A stretch of 64,000 nt of DNA from Henckelia pumila (taxonomy: Eukaryota > Streptophyta > Magnoliopsida > Lamiales > Gesneriaceae). The stretch covers positions 56,643,905 to 56,707,904 of the forward strand of contig NC_133121.1 of NCBI RefSeq assembly GCF_033568475.1. Reading direction: 5' to 3'. Below, one piece after another: positions 23,486 through 35,324 of the stretch (positions are counted from its first letter, which is position 1; each line of letters begins with the position of its first letter). Position numbers and translations under genes: made by a program. The notes beneath the pieces were generated by a model. It ran no database searches and was not told where the DNA came from. It was given only the letters and a program-made list of their open reading frames with translations.

Positions 23486-25033
23486 TGTGAGACCCCGTTT
23501 TTAATCTTTTAATCTCGAATAATTAACTACAATCGAACACAAAGAGCCGAGGAAACGAATCAAATAATTTTTTTTTCCCGGATGAATAGTGCCGCGCTCG
23601 ATCCTACGAGTTCGTAGGATCGAGCGCACCACAAATGCGCTAGGTGCTGCCCGAGAAATTCAAGGGCTGCGCTCGATCCTACGAACTCGTGGGATCGAGC
23701 GCACCCAAAAACGCCAAGTTACTGCCTCAAAAATCAACAGGCCATAAATTAAGGCTATCTAACTCCATTCAAGCCATTCAAAACATAAACATGCATGACA
23801 AATTCCACATGCATAAACAATACAATACAAGTCGAATACAATCTAAGTTCGATGATATCAATCAATCGACTAATCAAAATATCCAAGTTCAAAAGGTACA
23901 ACCCTACGACACACAGTGTCTCACTTCTAACATTCTTACCCCGAGCTAACCCAAACGACTCGGTCCAGCTCCTGATCCTCCTGTTGTCAAGTACACATAC
24001 AAACAAAAACAACAGCCAGATAAACCGGTTAGAAATATAATTTCTAAGTAAAAGAGATAGGAATACAATATCAATTTAACATCTCATGTCGAAATGTATC
24101 AATCAATAACAAATCAAAATGAGAATGAATGTATGCATGACTTCAAAACTCGGGATTATCAAGTCAGATAATCGAAATATCAATCGATACTTGGTTGGGA
24201 TCCCGGGGCCAAGTCTTCACGAACAACTCACCGACACACCCATTCGGGGTGGATGTCGCTCAACTCAACCCCTAGACTTCAGAGCAACTATAAGAAGTAT
24301 TCTAGCACTTGAAAAAAATCGAAATCCAAGGTCACTCCAATATAGCTCCCTAAATCGTCTAATTTCAAAACGAATTGGATATTCGGCTCAATATGAATGC
24401 AAGTGTAAACAAATAAATCAATCAAGTTCACACCAACAAAATAAACATGCAGTATGTGATTTTCGGGACTCGAGAATCAATTGAACTCGAGTATACAACC
24501 CCATTCAATTCAATGTCGTCTTTTACCTTTTCAAGTTCGTCGAGAATTCAAATCTGAAAAATAACAACGAATTCAAATCAATAATCAATCGAATCAAAAC
24601 GAATCGAAACGGAGAAGCTCAACAATATACCATCTTCAATTCTCAAATCGATTCAACTCCGAAGTTCGATCCAAACCCAAAACTCCAATCCAAATGTCAA
24701 AACGAAGCATTTGTTGCGGTGATCGTGAATCTCAACTCGAAACTAAAATCTGACGGTCGGATCGCGCGAATCAGACGGAAGAAAAGCTCGAAGAAGCTTC
24801 CATGGTTTCTCGACTCAGTAAGCACGGATGGGAGAGAAGGAGAGGGATGGTGAAGTGATGTGAAGACTTGGTCAATTAGCCTTATAATATATATAATTCA
24901 AGTTTTGCACTTTAGTCCCTCAATTCTCCAAAGTTTGCAAAATGACCCCCTGTGAATTATCAAAACGGCCCTCAATACTGAAAACTCTGATTATCTCAAT
25001 TAAACTCGATTATAATAAAATCGGAGCATTACA
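23486..25033 (-). repeat. Solo LTR of a gypsy element related to the outer LTR
   Basis: On the minus strand it starts TGTAATGCTCC and ends GGGGTCTCACA. Segments match the outer LTR in order, for example the CTGTTGT...TGTATGTGT...GACAACAGG block at about 23975-24010 against 26430-26480. No internal region or second LTR flanks it. Direct 5-bp flanks (ATTTA, ATTAG) match poorly. It carries two GC-rich palindromes near its 3' end. Confidence 0.7.
23594..23702. repeat. Two 34-bp palindromes in the solo LTR
   Basis: The first (about 23594-23627) has perfect 16-bp arms GCGCTCGATCCTACGA / TCGTAGGATCGAGCGC around a 2-nt spacer. The second (about 23669-23702) has the same left arm, a right arm with one mismatch, and spacer AC. 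They lie 110-220 bp from the LTR 3' end. Confidence 0.85.
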
Positions 25034-25257
25034 ATTAGCATCAAACTAAAGATCTAAAAAATAATGTAAAATTATAAAATTTTACAACTTACCTCTCACA
25101 AGTATAATTCATATGCCAATTATTCCAGATTCGGTGCCAATACTTTGAGAAAAGTCTGTAAAATATGAATAAGAATGTGTGCACGTATACACACACACAT
25201 TATGATATGAAAAGAACATTATAATAAAAACAATTAGTATAGGCAGCAAAAGTAAAA

Positions 25258-25668
25258 TTAAATAATCATACCTCTTTCAATATTTTGAATGAAATCATAA
25301 TCTTCTTCTGAAATTTTCAGTGGATTGTGACGGAGCCAATCTTGGCAACAAATCAGATATTGTGCCATTTTAGGGGTTAACGAAGCTCTAAAATCATCAA
25401 TGATACGACCCCCTGTACTAAAGACAAACTCTGATGCTACTGTAGATATAGGCATGGCCAACACATCGCGAGCCAATCTGGATAAAATGGGAAACCCGGG
25501 GCTATGAACTTTCCACCAATCAAGAACATCAAACTTTGGATAATCTTTCTCAATACGCTCATGTAGATACATATCTAACTCCGACTCATCCATGCCCCCA
25601 ATCTCTGATATCATTTGTTGATATTTCTTTCTATGAGACCTCAAATATTCTTTTAGAATCTGTATCAA
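25258..25668 (-). pseudogene. hAT transposase C-terminal dimerisation domain fragment
   Basis: The 136-codon ORF contains LDWWKVHSPGFPILSRLARD, VLAMPISTVASEFVFSTGGR and a C-terminal CCQDWLR. These are the conserved parts of the hAT C-terminal dimerisation domain (PF05699 type) in RICESLEEPER-like and BED-finger transposases. The first codon shown is not ATG and the upstream frame breaks, so the N-terminal BED finger and catalytic core are absent. The fragment lies in the hAT element, in the orientation expected for its own transposase. Confidence 0.85.
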
Positions 25669-26389
25669 TAGAATCCCCTGAAGAAATGCCCCTCATTTCC
25701 ATACTCGAAGATGACATTGATGATGTTGTGTTAGTGGAGACATACAACTTCTTGTAATCTCACAGGGACAATTCACAAAAACACCAAAATATACAAGTTG
25801 AGTCAATCAAAGTAATCAATAATTGAGATAATCGCACAATACCTTCCAAATTTCTCTTCATTTCGTTCCAACTTCCAACAACGGTAACGGCGACGTTCCA
25901 ACCAGTGTACGAGAGAGGCCAAAGAACAAACGATTGAAGAAGGAGGCGAGAGACAGCCGACGGGGCCAACTGGCCAAGAATAGATCTGCCCTTCTACAGT
26001 TCTAAGCGAACTCGCGCATATGCGATTGAGATTTTTGGGAAATGAATCGTGAATATCGAGATTGATAATTTGAGATCTCAGATTCGTGAGAATTGAGAGA
26101 AGATAGACATAAGTGATAAGACGCATTTTTGCATTTTGGGCTTTTGCCTTTTGGGCTTTGAAATAATAAATTAATAACAAAAAAAGAAAAATGTGGTCAA
26201 TGGTTTATCGGTTCGGTTAACTGTACAAAAAAACCGAACCGAACCGAACCGAACCGAAAACCAAAAAACTAAAAAAATAAAAACCAAAAACCAAACCGAA
26301 ATTATGGTTCGGTTTTTGGTTCAAACCGAAATTCCGGTTTTGGATCGGATCGGGCGGTTAACCAAACAGTGAACACCCCTATGTGAAAT

Positions 26390-26780
26390 TGCTTGTTATG
26401 TCTCTTTTACTGGGAATATTATTCTCACCGGATTTATCCGACTGTTGTCTTGTCTTTGTATGTGTGCTTGGAAATAGGTGGGACAAGTTCGAGTCAGAGG
26501 TAGAATGACTAGATCGAGTTGGGAATGATAGAAGTGAGGACTTGGTTTTTAGAGTCGTTTGTTTTTTGAACTCGCTGTATCATGTATTGTATTTTGATTG
26601 CAGGACCTAGAACCGATGCATGTACTAACTTTTCGAGTATTGGATCAACTTTAGAACTTCATGTATTGTATTTTGTAGATTGAGGTATCAATGCATGTTA
26701 TATTATATTTTGGAGTTGTTTTTGGTTTGGAATCAGATCTGTTATGTTTGTTTTATTTTGCTGATATTGCAGGGCATGGA
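26390..26780 (+). repeat. Outer gypsy 3' LTR, segment 2 of 3
   Basis: Resumes after the hAT right target duplication (26382-26389). It contains the TATTCTCACCGGATTTATCC and TGTTGTCTTGTCTTTG landmarks found in related plant LTRs, and ends at ATGGA (26776-26780), the left target duplication of the Athila insertion. Confidence 0.7.
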
Positions 26781-27034
26781 TGATAGGAGTCGTTTTTATG
26801 TGTTTTTATTGCTTGTTTTGTGTCTGTTTTGCTTTCGTTTCATTTACATTTTGTCCGTTCTTTTCCATTCTTATTCTTTATATTGTTTTATTATGTTCGT
26901 ATTCACTCCTCTGGTTTATCTATTTTTATGGCAGGAAATCACCAAGAAATGCCGATACTTGGTGGGAAGGTGATGCACAGTAGAGGCCATGCAGATAGAA
27001 CAAGAAGAAAGGCAAAATTCTGGAAACGAAGAAG

Positions 27035-27217
27035 GGCGCGCGGGCGGCCACTATCTACCGCGCGGGCGCATACATGGTTGAGAAAAACAGTAGCGCAAGG
27101 AATTTCAAGGCACCCGAGCGGCCATATTCTACCGCTCGGGCGCGGTCACGTATTTTTGAAACAATAGCGCAAGGAATTTCGAGGCGCCCGAGCGGCCAAT
27201 TTCTACCGCTCGGGCGC
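27035..27217. repeat. Three-unit hairpin array in Athila U3 (5' LTR)
   Basis: Units at 27035-27069, 27110-27143 and 27184-27217. The third has perfect 12-bp arms GCGCCCGAGCGG / CCGCTCGGGCGC with a 10-nt spacer CCAATTTCTA. Period is 75 then 74 bp. The array ends about 60 bp before the TATA box. The equivalent in the 3' LTR is 53869-54052. Confidence 0.85.
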
Positions 27218-27279
27218 GTCGCGCAGTTTTTATTTTTTTATTATTTCGAGAGTTTATTTCGGAGAGGATTCTGGGGAAC

Positions 27280-27287
27280 TATAAATA
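27280..27287 (+). promoter_or_regulatory. Athila LTR TATA box
   Basis: TATAAATA downstream of the hairpin array, repeated at 54115-54122 in the 3' LTR. Confidence 0.7.
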
Positions 27288-28236
27288 CAATTATTTCTTT
27301 AGTTTTTGAGGGTTACACGGGACGCATATCAGAAGACTACTGGCGGCTGAACGTTGGAGATTTCTCTTCTCCGTTGGGAGTTTTTCCTTTTCTTTTTCTT
27401 CTTAATTTTTATGTTGAACATCTTGGAGATTGAATTTTTGTAATGAATTCTAGTAGCTAAACTATTATTTTGTTGGAATCGAGGGGATCCTAATCCCGAA
27501 ACACTGTAGTGTGATTGAATCACCGGACGTATTGGGAATTGATTTATGTTTATAATTGATTTTATCATGTTTTTCTTTCTATGTTAATGATTAGCTACCT
27601 TTAACATAGATTCGTAAATTATGAATTGCTGTCGAGAGATAGGTTTATAATTAGGACGAATGATATAATCCATGGACTTAAAATATGCATAGAGATATGG
27701 TATTTAGTACATGTTGATAGCCATAGACCACCAGGTTGAAAGTTGTAGAATTCATAGAACGCAAAGCAATCAGTCGTGATAAATAATTAGAGAGATTTAA
27801 TTATTTCACTGATTTGATTAGTTTGGCATCACCTCGAGAGAGAATGTCAATGTTATAGGAACTTCTGTTAAATTTATAAAAATAAATTAAGTTCCAATCG
27901 TCCAGTTCAATTAGGTAAAAGGTGAACCGAAATTCCAACAAAATCATTTTGAATTATTATTCTTCACTTTGAGATTTGTTGGCTTGGTTGTGAAGTTTAA
28001 GTTTATTTATATTGAGTTTTAATTTTAGATGTTAAATAATTCACAAATCATTTTTTCGATACTTTGTGTAGTTAAAAATTTAAAAGACAAATTATTTTCG
28101 TTAGTCCCTGAGGACGATACTCGTACTCAGTACATTCTATTATAACTTGAATCGTGCACTTGCGATTTATTCGAGCTTAATTGATAAGATATATTTACGT
28201 TGATTTTTTGTGGTAGTATTTGCTCGATCAAGTTTT

Positions 28237-28254
28237 TGGCGCCGTTGCCGGGGA
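28237..28254 (+). other. Athila primer-binding site (tRNA-Asp)
   Basis: TGGCGCCGTTGCCGGGGA, six bases after the LTR, is complementary to the 3' end of plant tRNA-Asp including CCA. This primer is usual for Athila elements. Confidence 0.9.
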
Positions 28255-28348
28255 CTAAATAGATTTTAATTTGTTTGATTTGATTTTTCTCTATTAAAAT
28301 TTTAATCATTCTTTTCCATCTGTGGACTGCAGGATCCTCTTGCAGTAC

Positions 28349-29361
28349 ATGCAACACTCACCTGAAGGACTATTGCCTTTTGATCCAGAAATCGACAGAA
28401 CCTTTCACAGAAGAAGAAGGCAACAGCAGCAAGAAATGGAAGGAGAACACGAACAAGAACCACCAGTTTACAGATCCATGATGGATCTTGACTTACCAAA
28501 TATTGAAGGTGCTCGACCAAGCATTATCCGGCCAACTGTAGCAGCGAATCACTTTGAGATAAAGCCGGCTATTCTTCAAATGGTTCAGAACACGCTTCAA
28601 TTTGGTGGAAGTGTCATTGATGAACCCTATGTGAATCTCACAAATTTTTTAGAAATTTGTGATACATTCAAGATACAGGGAGTTTCAGATGACGCTATTC
28701 GTTTGCGTTTATTTCCTTTTTCACTACGAGACAAGGCGAAAGCATGGCTAACGAATTTACCTGCAGGTTCCATCATAACTTGGGATGATCTGGCTAAAGC
28801 TTTCCTCACCAAATACTTCCCACCATCGAAGTCAATGAAGCTGAGAGCAGACATCACAACTTTTTCCCAAGGTGAACAGGAAACATTTTATGAAGCATGA
28901 GAACGCTACAAGGATCTACTGAGGAGATGTCCACACCACCAATTACCAGACGGTCTTGTGGTACAAACTTTTTACTATGGACTTTCTCATTCAAATCGTA
29001 CCATGTTAGATGCAGCTGCAGGTGGGAATTTACTGCGAAAGTCATCGGAGGATGGTTATGAATTAATCGAGGAAATGGCAACCAGTAGCTATCATCCTCA
29101 ATCTGAAAGGAGTGGGGCCCGAAAATCAACTGGAATTCATCAAGTTGAAGCATTCACATCTGTGGCTGCTCAACTTGAAGTCATGAACAAAAGGATCGAG
29201 GAACTGAGTGTAGGACATTCGGCAATGCGAGTGCAAGAAGTATGGTGTGAAAAATGCGGTGCAGAGCATTTCACGAAAGACTGTCAAACATTCTCTCAAC
29301 CAGAGGGAGTTATGGCAAGCCACATGGGAAATCAGAATCGCCCCAGGAATGACCCATTTTC
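28349..29361 (+). pseudogene. Athila gag, N-terminal part (interrupted)
   Basis: ATG at 28349 (MQHSPEGLLPF) opens a frame carrying the retrotransposon gag domain: FEIKPAILQMVQNTLQFGG, FLEICDTFKIQGVSDD, LRDKAKAWLTNLPAGSI and FLTKYFPPSK. A TGA at 28898-28900 replaces the expected Trp codon (YEA-stop-ERYKDLL). A CEKCGAEHFTKDC metal-binding motif follows at about 29250-29290. Coding stops at 29361, where copia inserted. The 1013 nt leave phase 2, and the frame resumes correctly at 46041. Confidence 0.88.
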
Positions 29362-31209
29362 TGTTGGATAACGCGGCGATCAGATCAATTAGGATTGATA
29401 CCCGGTGCAGCGGAAGTTTAAAATTTTTGTATGGAACGATTCCATAATAGGTATCAACCTTACGATTAAATTGTGTGTGTGTAAAAATTAAATAACGATT
29501 ATAAATTTTTACCTCCAATCTCGAATCGAGATTATGGACACCAACAGATTGCTCTGCTCTTGTTGTATATCCCTGGAACTGATGGACGAACTGTTCTTCA
29601 ATCAGGTCCACGAACGGATAATTAATCCCTCTGATAGATTGCACTAGAAAATCTATCAGAAGTTTCTACGAAGAGAATTAACAAATTTGATCCGTTAAAC
29701 CAGACTGTAATTCAAAATTCATAGGCTGGATTTTTCGAGCAGAGAGAGGGAGGGGGCGGCCACTTATTAAAAAACGCAGCTAGGGTTTTAAAAATATTTT
29801 GTGACCTGTTGTATGTAATTTCTGTACTGCAATAACTTATTTATAATGTAGGCCACTAACAACTTAGGGCCCATTAGTCATAAGTTCAAGCCCGACAAGC
29901 AAAGCCCGCATGTTCAGAAATTAATATAAAATTCATCGTGACTCCGATTGATAAACCGATTTCACCAATGTGCACAGAAACCATTTCTGCACCTTTTAAA
30001 GTCAAGATAAATTTTTCTGAATCCGAATTCAGTGATTTCCAAAAATGGCCATCCCTATGTCATTTTAGGAAATCTTACTCCTCTACTCATAATTAAGAAG
30101 TCCAACTTCTTTGTTCATTAAATTTAACTCTTTAAATTTAACTATCTCAACGGGGATTAAAAATTCATTACACTGTGTGACCCTCAATGGTTGAGGGATA
30201 CAGCTAGCCGTGGGCTCACAACTCCTTGTGACTCGGAACAACAATTTCCGACTTGCCCATCGAATCATGGTAAGAGCGTCTAGCAACATCGCCCCATGAT
30301 TCCCTAGGTATCACTGATAGTGCCTACAAGAACCAATAGAATTTGGTTAGCGTACAGTACGGTCCCTTCATCCAAATATCCCGATCGAATCAACAACCAT
30401 TGGTATAACGAGAGTCGTTCGAGATTCGATAACTATGCAATGCATCTTGAAGATCAAATAGTGACATCGCATGTGCTACTAAGAAACCATTTCTTAAATC
30501 ACATCATGTACTCTGGCCAGAGATTCGTCACACTAATATCTCCTCAGATCGCATAGGATATCCACACTCGCAAGTATGTGGTGAATCCTTGACAACAAAG
30601 TATCGACTCCTATATGTGTTGTAACTGTACCCAATCCCGACACCTGATGACCCCACTAGAGTCGGTAAATGAGTCAAAGCACAGTACTAGCATATAGAGT
30701 CTCAATGATGTTTCAAGTAGTAAGGACTAATGGTGTACAACCAAAACCGCGGACTATATCCACTCGATAAGTGATAACCACTTGGAAAGTCCGGATAGGG
30801 TAGTTCGATCATTCATCGTATGAATATCCATTTGCATGCTTCGAACATCTCCATGTTCCTTACCAATGAAACGTGGTACTCTGCATCGCAAATGCTAGTC
30901 TCAAACTCGAGCGATCCTTATCCTTATTATCGGACGGCTCAATCGACTAGGAACAGTTTAGAATATACAGTGACTATAAGATGTGTTTCATGATAGACAT
31001 CCCCATGTTCTACCACATCTTACATACACTATAGTATATTCAAGGTCTTTATCAAAACAACAATATTATATCACAATATAACAATATGAAGAAAGATAAA
31101 GTCATTGCCATTAATAAAAGTATAAATAATATTAAACAAAAGATTGTTTATACAAAAAGTCATCAAAGCCCTTAGCCACAAGTTGGCTCACCGGGCACCC
31201 ACTCTTTCA
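29362..31209 (-). repeat. Copia 3' LTR (1848 bp)
   Basis: TG...CA ends. The minus-strand TATAAATA is at 29838-29845. It retains a 37-bp segment (about 29521-29560) that the 5' LTR lacks. Confidence 0.9.
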
Positions 31210-31222
31210 ATCTCCCACTTGC
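31210..31222 (-). other. Copia polypurine tract
   Basis: The minus strand reads GCAAGTGGGAGAT immediately before the 3' LTR start TGAAAG. Confidence 0.8.
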
Positions 31223-31223
31223 C

Positions 31224-31711
31224 CTAAAGCCAACTAGTCATACTACGTAGACCCATTGTTTCGCGATGTTTGTCAAATAATGGTCTTGGCAAGGGCTTAG
31301 TAAGTGGATCAGCGATATTGTCTGCAGAGGCCACACTTTCGACAGTGATGTCTCCTCTTTCCACAATCTCCCGGATGATATGGTATTTCCTCAGTACGTG
31401 TTTGGATCTTTGATGAGACCTTGGTTCCTTTGCCTGAGCAACGGCACCCGTGTTGTCACAGTACACCGGGACTGGACCAACAACTTCAGGAATGACGCCC
31501 AACTCTTGGACGAAATTCCTCATCCAAACGGCCTCTTTAGCAGCAGCTGATGCTACAATATATTCTGCTTCAGTGGTGGAATCCGCTGTGGTGTCCTGCT
31601 TGGAACTCTTCCAAGAGACAGCACTGCCATTGAGCATGAACACAAATCCAGAGGTTGACTTCGAGTCATCCACGTCACTTTGGAAGCTAGAGTCGGTATA
31701 GCCTTCCAATT
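31224..31711 (-). pseudogene. Copia pol, RNase H domain
   Basis: 161 codons with [50 protein letters not shown] and [13 protein letters not shown]: the copia RNase H catalytic Asp/Glu/Asp pattern. It ends at MTSWL plus stop. It is shifted from the RT frame near 31712, where the family usually reads [14 protein letters not shown] small deletion created a TAA at 31712-31714. Confidence 0.9.
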
Positions 31712-32947
31712 TTAGTTCTCTTCTCCATATACCATGAACATATTCTTAGTCCTTCGTAAGTACTTAAGAATGTCCTTCACGGCTTTCCAATGCATTTGAC
31801 CGAGATTAGCTTGATATCTGCTCGTGACACTCAGAGCAAATGCTACATCCGGTCTGGTAGATATCATCCCATACATGATACTACCTATGGCTGACGCATA
31901 TGGTACATGTGTCATTTTCTCTATCTCTTCATCAGTCTTGGGACACATAGACTTGGATAGAGAAACTCCATGACACATGGGTAGATGTCCTCTCTTGGAC
32001 CCATCCATTGAAAACCGTTTCAATATGGTGTCGATGTAGGTTGATTGAGTGAGTCCTATCATTCTCTTAGATCTATCTCTATAGATCTGTATCCCGAAAA
32101 TATAGGATGCCTCACCCAAATCCTTCATCGAGAATCTACCTGATAACCATATCTTTGTTGACTGCAACATCCCTACGTCATTCCCAATGAGTAGGATGTC
32201 ATCAACATAAAGTACTAAGAATGTCACAGCATCCTTAACTACTTTCTTGTACACGCATGGTTCCTCCGGGTTCTTGATGAAACCAAAACCTTTTATTGTT
32301 TCATCAAATTTCTGGTTCCAACTTCTTGATGCTTGTTTTAGACCATAAATTGATCTCTGAAGCTTGCATACCTTATGCTCGCTTCCCATGGATGTGTACC
32401 CCTCAGGCTGCTTCATATAGATTTCTTCCTTAATGTCTCCATTAAGAAAAGTAGTCTTCACATCCATTTGCCATATCTCATATTCATACCATGCAGCTAT
32501 GGCAATAAGGATTCTTATGGACTTGAACATTGCAACTGGTGAAAAGGTTTCATCATAGTCAACTCCTTGTCTTTGAGTATAACCTTTTGCCACCAATCGC
32601 GCCTTGTAGGTCAATACCTTACCATCAGGCCCAAGCTTTCTCTTGTAGATCCATTTACACCCTATTGGAACAATTCCATCGGGAGGATCTACTAAAGACC
32701 AAACTTGGTTTGTATGCATCGAATCTATTTCCGACTGCATAGCTTCAAGCCATAAATTTGAATCCGCATCAGAAATTGCTTCCTTGAAGTTTCTTGGATC
32801 ACATCCAACATCGGGTTCATCTTGATCCCCTTCAAGAAGAAGACCATATCGAATAGGAGGTCTAGAAGTCCTCTCGGATCTTCTAGGTACAGGCGTGTCT
32901 ATCAATGGTTCCTGAGGTGTAGGATCGTTATTTTGTATTTCGGGTTC
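31712..32947 (-). pseudogene. Copia pol, reverse transcriptase
   Basis: RT domain of about 250 residues. It has SEIDSMHTNQVWSLVDPP, CKWIYKRKLGPDG, KARLVAKGYTQRQGVDYDET and QMDVKTTFLNGDIKEEIYM. The catalytic YVDDILLIGND is near residue 231 of the 397-aa stretch. It is continuous with the integrase frame apart from the TAA at 32948-32950. The N-terminal RRSERTSRPPIRYG is the usual integrase-RT linker. Confidence 0.92.
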
Positions 32948-34985
32948 TTATCGAATTTCTTCGAGTTCCATCATCTCGCCTTTCTTATCCAATAAGAACT
33001 CCTTCTCCAAGAAGGTGGCATTCCTTGAAACAAACACCTTTGTTTCAGCAGGATAATAGAAATAATATCCGATTGAATTCTTCGGATACCCTACAAAATA
33101 ACATAAGCTGGATCGACTATCCAACTTATCTCCCACTGTCCGCTTCACGTAAGCAGGACATCCCCAAATCCTCAAGTACGAATACTTAGGAGCTTTGCCA
33201 TTCCATAACTCGTATGGTGTTTTGTCCACTGCTTTAGTGTGGACGTTGTTCAACAACAATACCGCCGTTTCAAGCGCATAGCCCCAAAACGAAGGTGGAA
33301 GCTCAGTGAAGCTCATCATGGATCGAACCATGTCCAACAAAGTTCGATTACGACGCTCCGATACACCATTCAATTGAGGTGTCATAGGAGGAGTCCACTG
33401 AGAGAGAATCCCATTCTCTTTGAGATAGTCCAAAAACTCGGTACTCAAGTATTCTCCACCTCGATCCGATCGAAGTGCTTTAATACTTTTACCTAGCTTG
33501 TTTTCTACTTCAGCCTTGAATTCTTTGAACTTTTCAAACGCTTCAGACTTATATTTCATTAAATATAAATACCCATACCTAGAATAATCATCAATAAAGG
33601 TAATGAAGTAGGTGTGGCCATATTGAGTACCAACTCTAAATGGACCACAAACATCTGTATGGATCAAATCCAACAGATTTTGACTACGCTCAGGTTTCCC
33701 CTTAAAAGGAGATTTAGTCATTTTTCCTTTTAGGCAGGATTCACAAGTAGGTAGAGAGTTAATATCAGACATATCAAACATGCCCTCTCCCACTAGCTTG
33801 TTCATCCTCCTTGAGGAAATATGACCTAGCCTAGCGTGCCAAAGGTTTGCCGGGTTTTGGCTATCGATTTTCCTTTTGTTTGTTGTTGCCGGTTTATCAA
33901 CATAATTTATTGGAACGTCTTTTAGTTTTAAGTTGTATAGATCGTTTTCAAGTTGTCCATTTCCAATCAAACATTCATTCTTGTAAATATTGCAAATCCC
34001 ATTCACAAAATTGCAAGAATAACCATCTCTATCAATCATAGAAACAGAAATAATGTTTTTAATTAAATCCAGAACAAATAAAACATCTCTTAAAAGTAAC
34101 TTAAAACCGTTCTGCAAAAATAAATAAACATCTCCCACATCTTTAGCTTCAACTCTGGAACCATTCCCGAGCCTCAGCTGGGTCTCACCCATTCTAAGCC
34201 TGCGACTTCTTGTCATCACCTGCAAATCATTGCAAATGTGAGATCCACATCCGGTATCCAATACCCAAGAAGTAGTATTAAGTGAAACATTTATTTCAAT
34301 ATAGAACATACCCTTCGCAGTTCGCAACTGCTCTAGATATTCCTTGCAGTTACGCTTCCAATGACCGGGCTTCTTGCAGTAATGGCAAACATCCTTGGAT
34401 TTTTCCATGTTTGAAGCCTTTGTCTTGTACTTCTTCTCGGGTTTGATTTTCTTGGGTGGGGCAGAACGTTTCTTGCCCTTTGTACTTGGCCCCTTCTTAG
34501 CAGAAGAAGAGGAGCCCACCAAGAAAGCCGGTTTATCCTTCTTTAATGTGGATTCATATGTCACAAGCATATTGACCATCTCTTCAAGGGAGGCCTCTAT
34601 CTTGTTCATATTGAAATTCACCACAAATCTGTCAAACGAAGAAGGAAGAGACAGAAGTAGTAAGTCCACGTTGAGTTCATGCTCCAACACCAAATCAAGG
34701 GTTACCAACTTCTGTATGAGCCAAATCACTCGTACCCCATGATCACGGACCGAAGTCCCTTCACGCATGCGACACGTCATTAGCTCCTTTACAGTAGCGA
34801 ACCTTTCAGCCCTCGATTGAGCCCCAAAAAGTTCCTTGAGTTGTACGTGAATGTCAGCAGCATTCACGGTATCCTCAAATCGCCTCTAGAGTTCAACAGA
34901 CATCGAGGCTTGCATATAGCATTTGGTCTTGATATCATGGTCCCACCATGTATCAAGTTTGGCTAACTCCTCCGGACTTACGTCA
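32948..34985 (-). pseudogene. Copia gag (C-terminal), protease and integrase
   Basis: Downstream of an amber stop at 34886-34888 (expected Gln), 639 codons hold gag helices and a CHYCKKPGHWKRNC zinc knuckle (about residue 159). Then come protease WVLDTGCGSHIC (about 203), the HARLGH...CESCLKGK integrase zinc domain (about 342-385) and the integrase core (DDYSRYGYLY about 429; YGVSERRNRTL-type Glu block near 500, here NGVSERRNRTLLD). TAA at 32948-32950 ends the frame before RT. Gag continues across the Tekay insertion to 42423. Confidence 0.9.
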
Positions 34986-35057
34986 GCTGGTGTAGTAGCC
35001 CGTGCCCTAATTGAGTAATTAAAGGATTAATGCTAATTAATTGAATTAGGTATCGGA

Positions 35058-35311
35058 CGGATCGGAAGCTCCGAAGGCACGATCGGAAGCTCCGATGAGC
35101 GATCGGAGGCACCGATGTTATTACGTCAGGCATGATGTGTGGTTGGATCGGAAGCTCCGATCAGGACCGGAAGCTCCGATCACCCCTATCCGGAGTCATC
35201 AAGTGATATTTTGACGCGTGGCAGATCAGGATCTTCGGAAGCTCCGATGACAGGATCGGACGTTCCGATCGAGGTTCGGACGTTCCGATCAAGGATCGGA
35301 AGTTCCGATCG
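35058..35311. repeat. GATCGGA-AGC-TCCGATC palindrome array in Tekay U3
   Basis: Nine units begin near 35060, 35082, 35101, 35145, 35165, 35233, 35254, 35274 and 35294. Core arms are GATCGGA / TCCGATC around AGC, ACGT- or AGT-type centres. The last unit ends 6 bp before the TATA box. The 3' LTR (41001-41269) has ten units. Confidence 0.9.
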
Positions 35312-35316
35312 TTGTC

Positions 35317-35324
35317 TATAAATA
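35317..35324 (+). promoter_or_regulatory. Tekay LTR TATA box
   Basis: TATAAATA directly downstream of the palindrome array. The 3' LTR copy is at 41275-41282. Confidence 0.75.

Larger units (their letters stand above)
22372..26381 (-). mobile_element. hAT-family DNA transposon, non-autonomous
   Basis: Termini TAGGGCTGTTCA and TGAACACCCCTA form imperfect inverted repeats. Flanks TGTGCAAT and TGTGAAAT are an 8-bp target duplication with one mismatch, the hAT hallmark. Subterminal GAACC tandem repeats occur at both ends (22395-22428 and 26238-26262). The interior has a transposase C-terminal fragment (25258-25668, minus) and a reverse-oriented solo LTR. Most of the transposase is gone. Confidence 0.8.
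26781..28230 (+). repeat. Athila 5' LTR (1450 bp)
   Basis: Starts TGATAGGAGTCG and ends CTCGATCA. TATAAATA lies at 27280-27287. U3 holds three GC-rich hairpin units spaced 74-75 bp just upstream of the TATA box. Confidence 0.9.

Noticed and set aside
26680..27433. ORFs of 67-119 aa in the Athila LTR (also at 53549-54002)
   Set aside because: They follow the LTR sequence, overlap the U3 hairpins in several frames and have no protein similarity.
35058..35311. GATCGGAAG resembles the start of a common sequencing adapter
   Set aside because: The next bases differ (C, not A), the motif is part of a palindrome, and it recurs in order in both LTRs upstream of a TATA box. It is genuine sequence, though adapter trimming could damage reads here.
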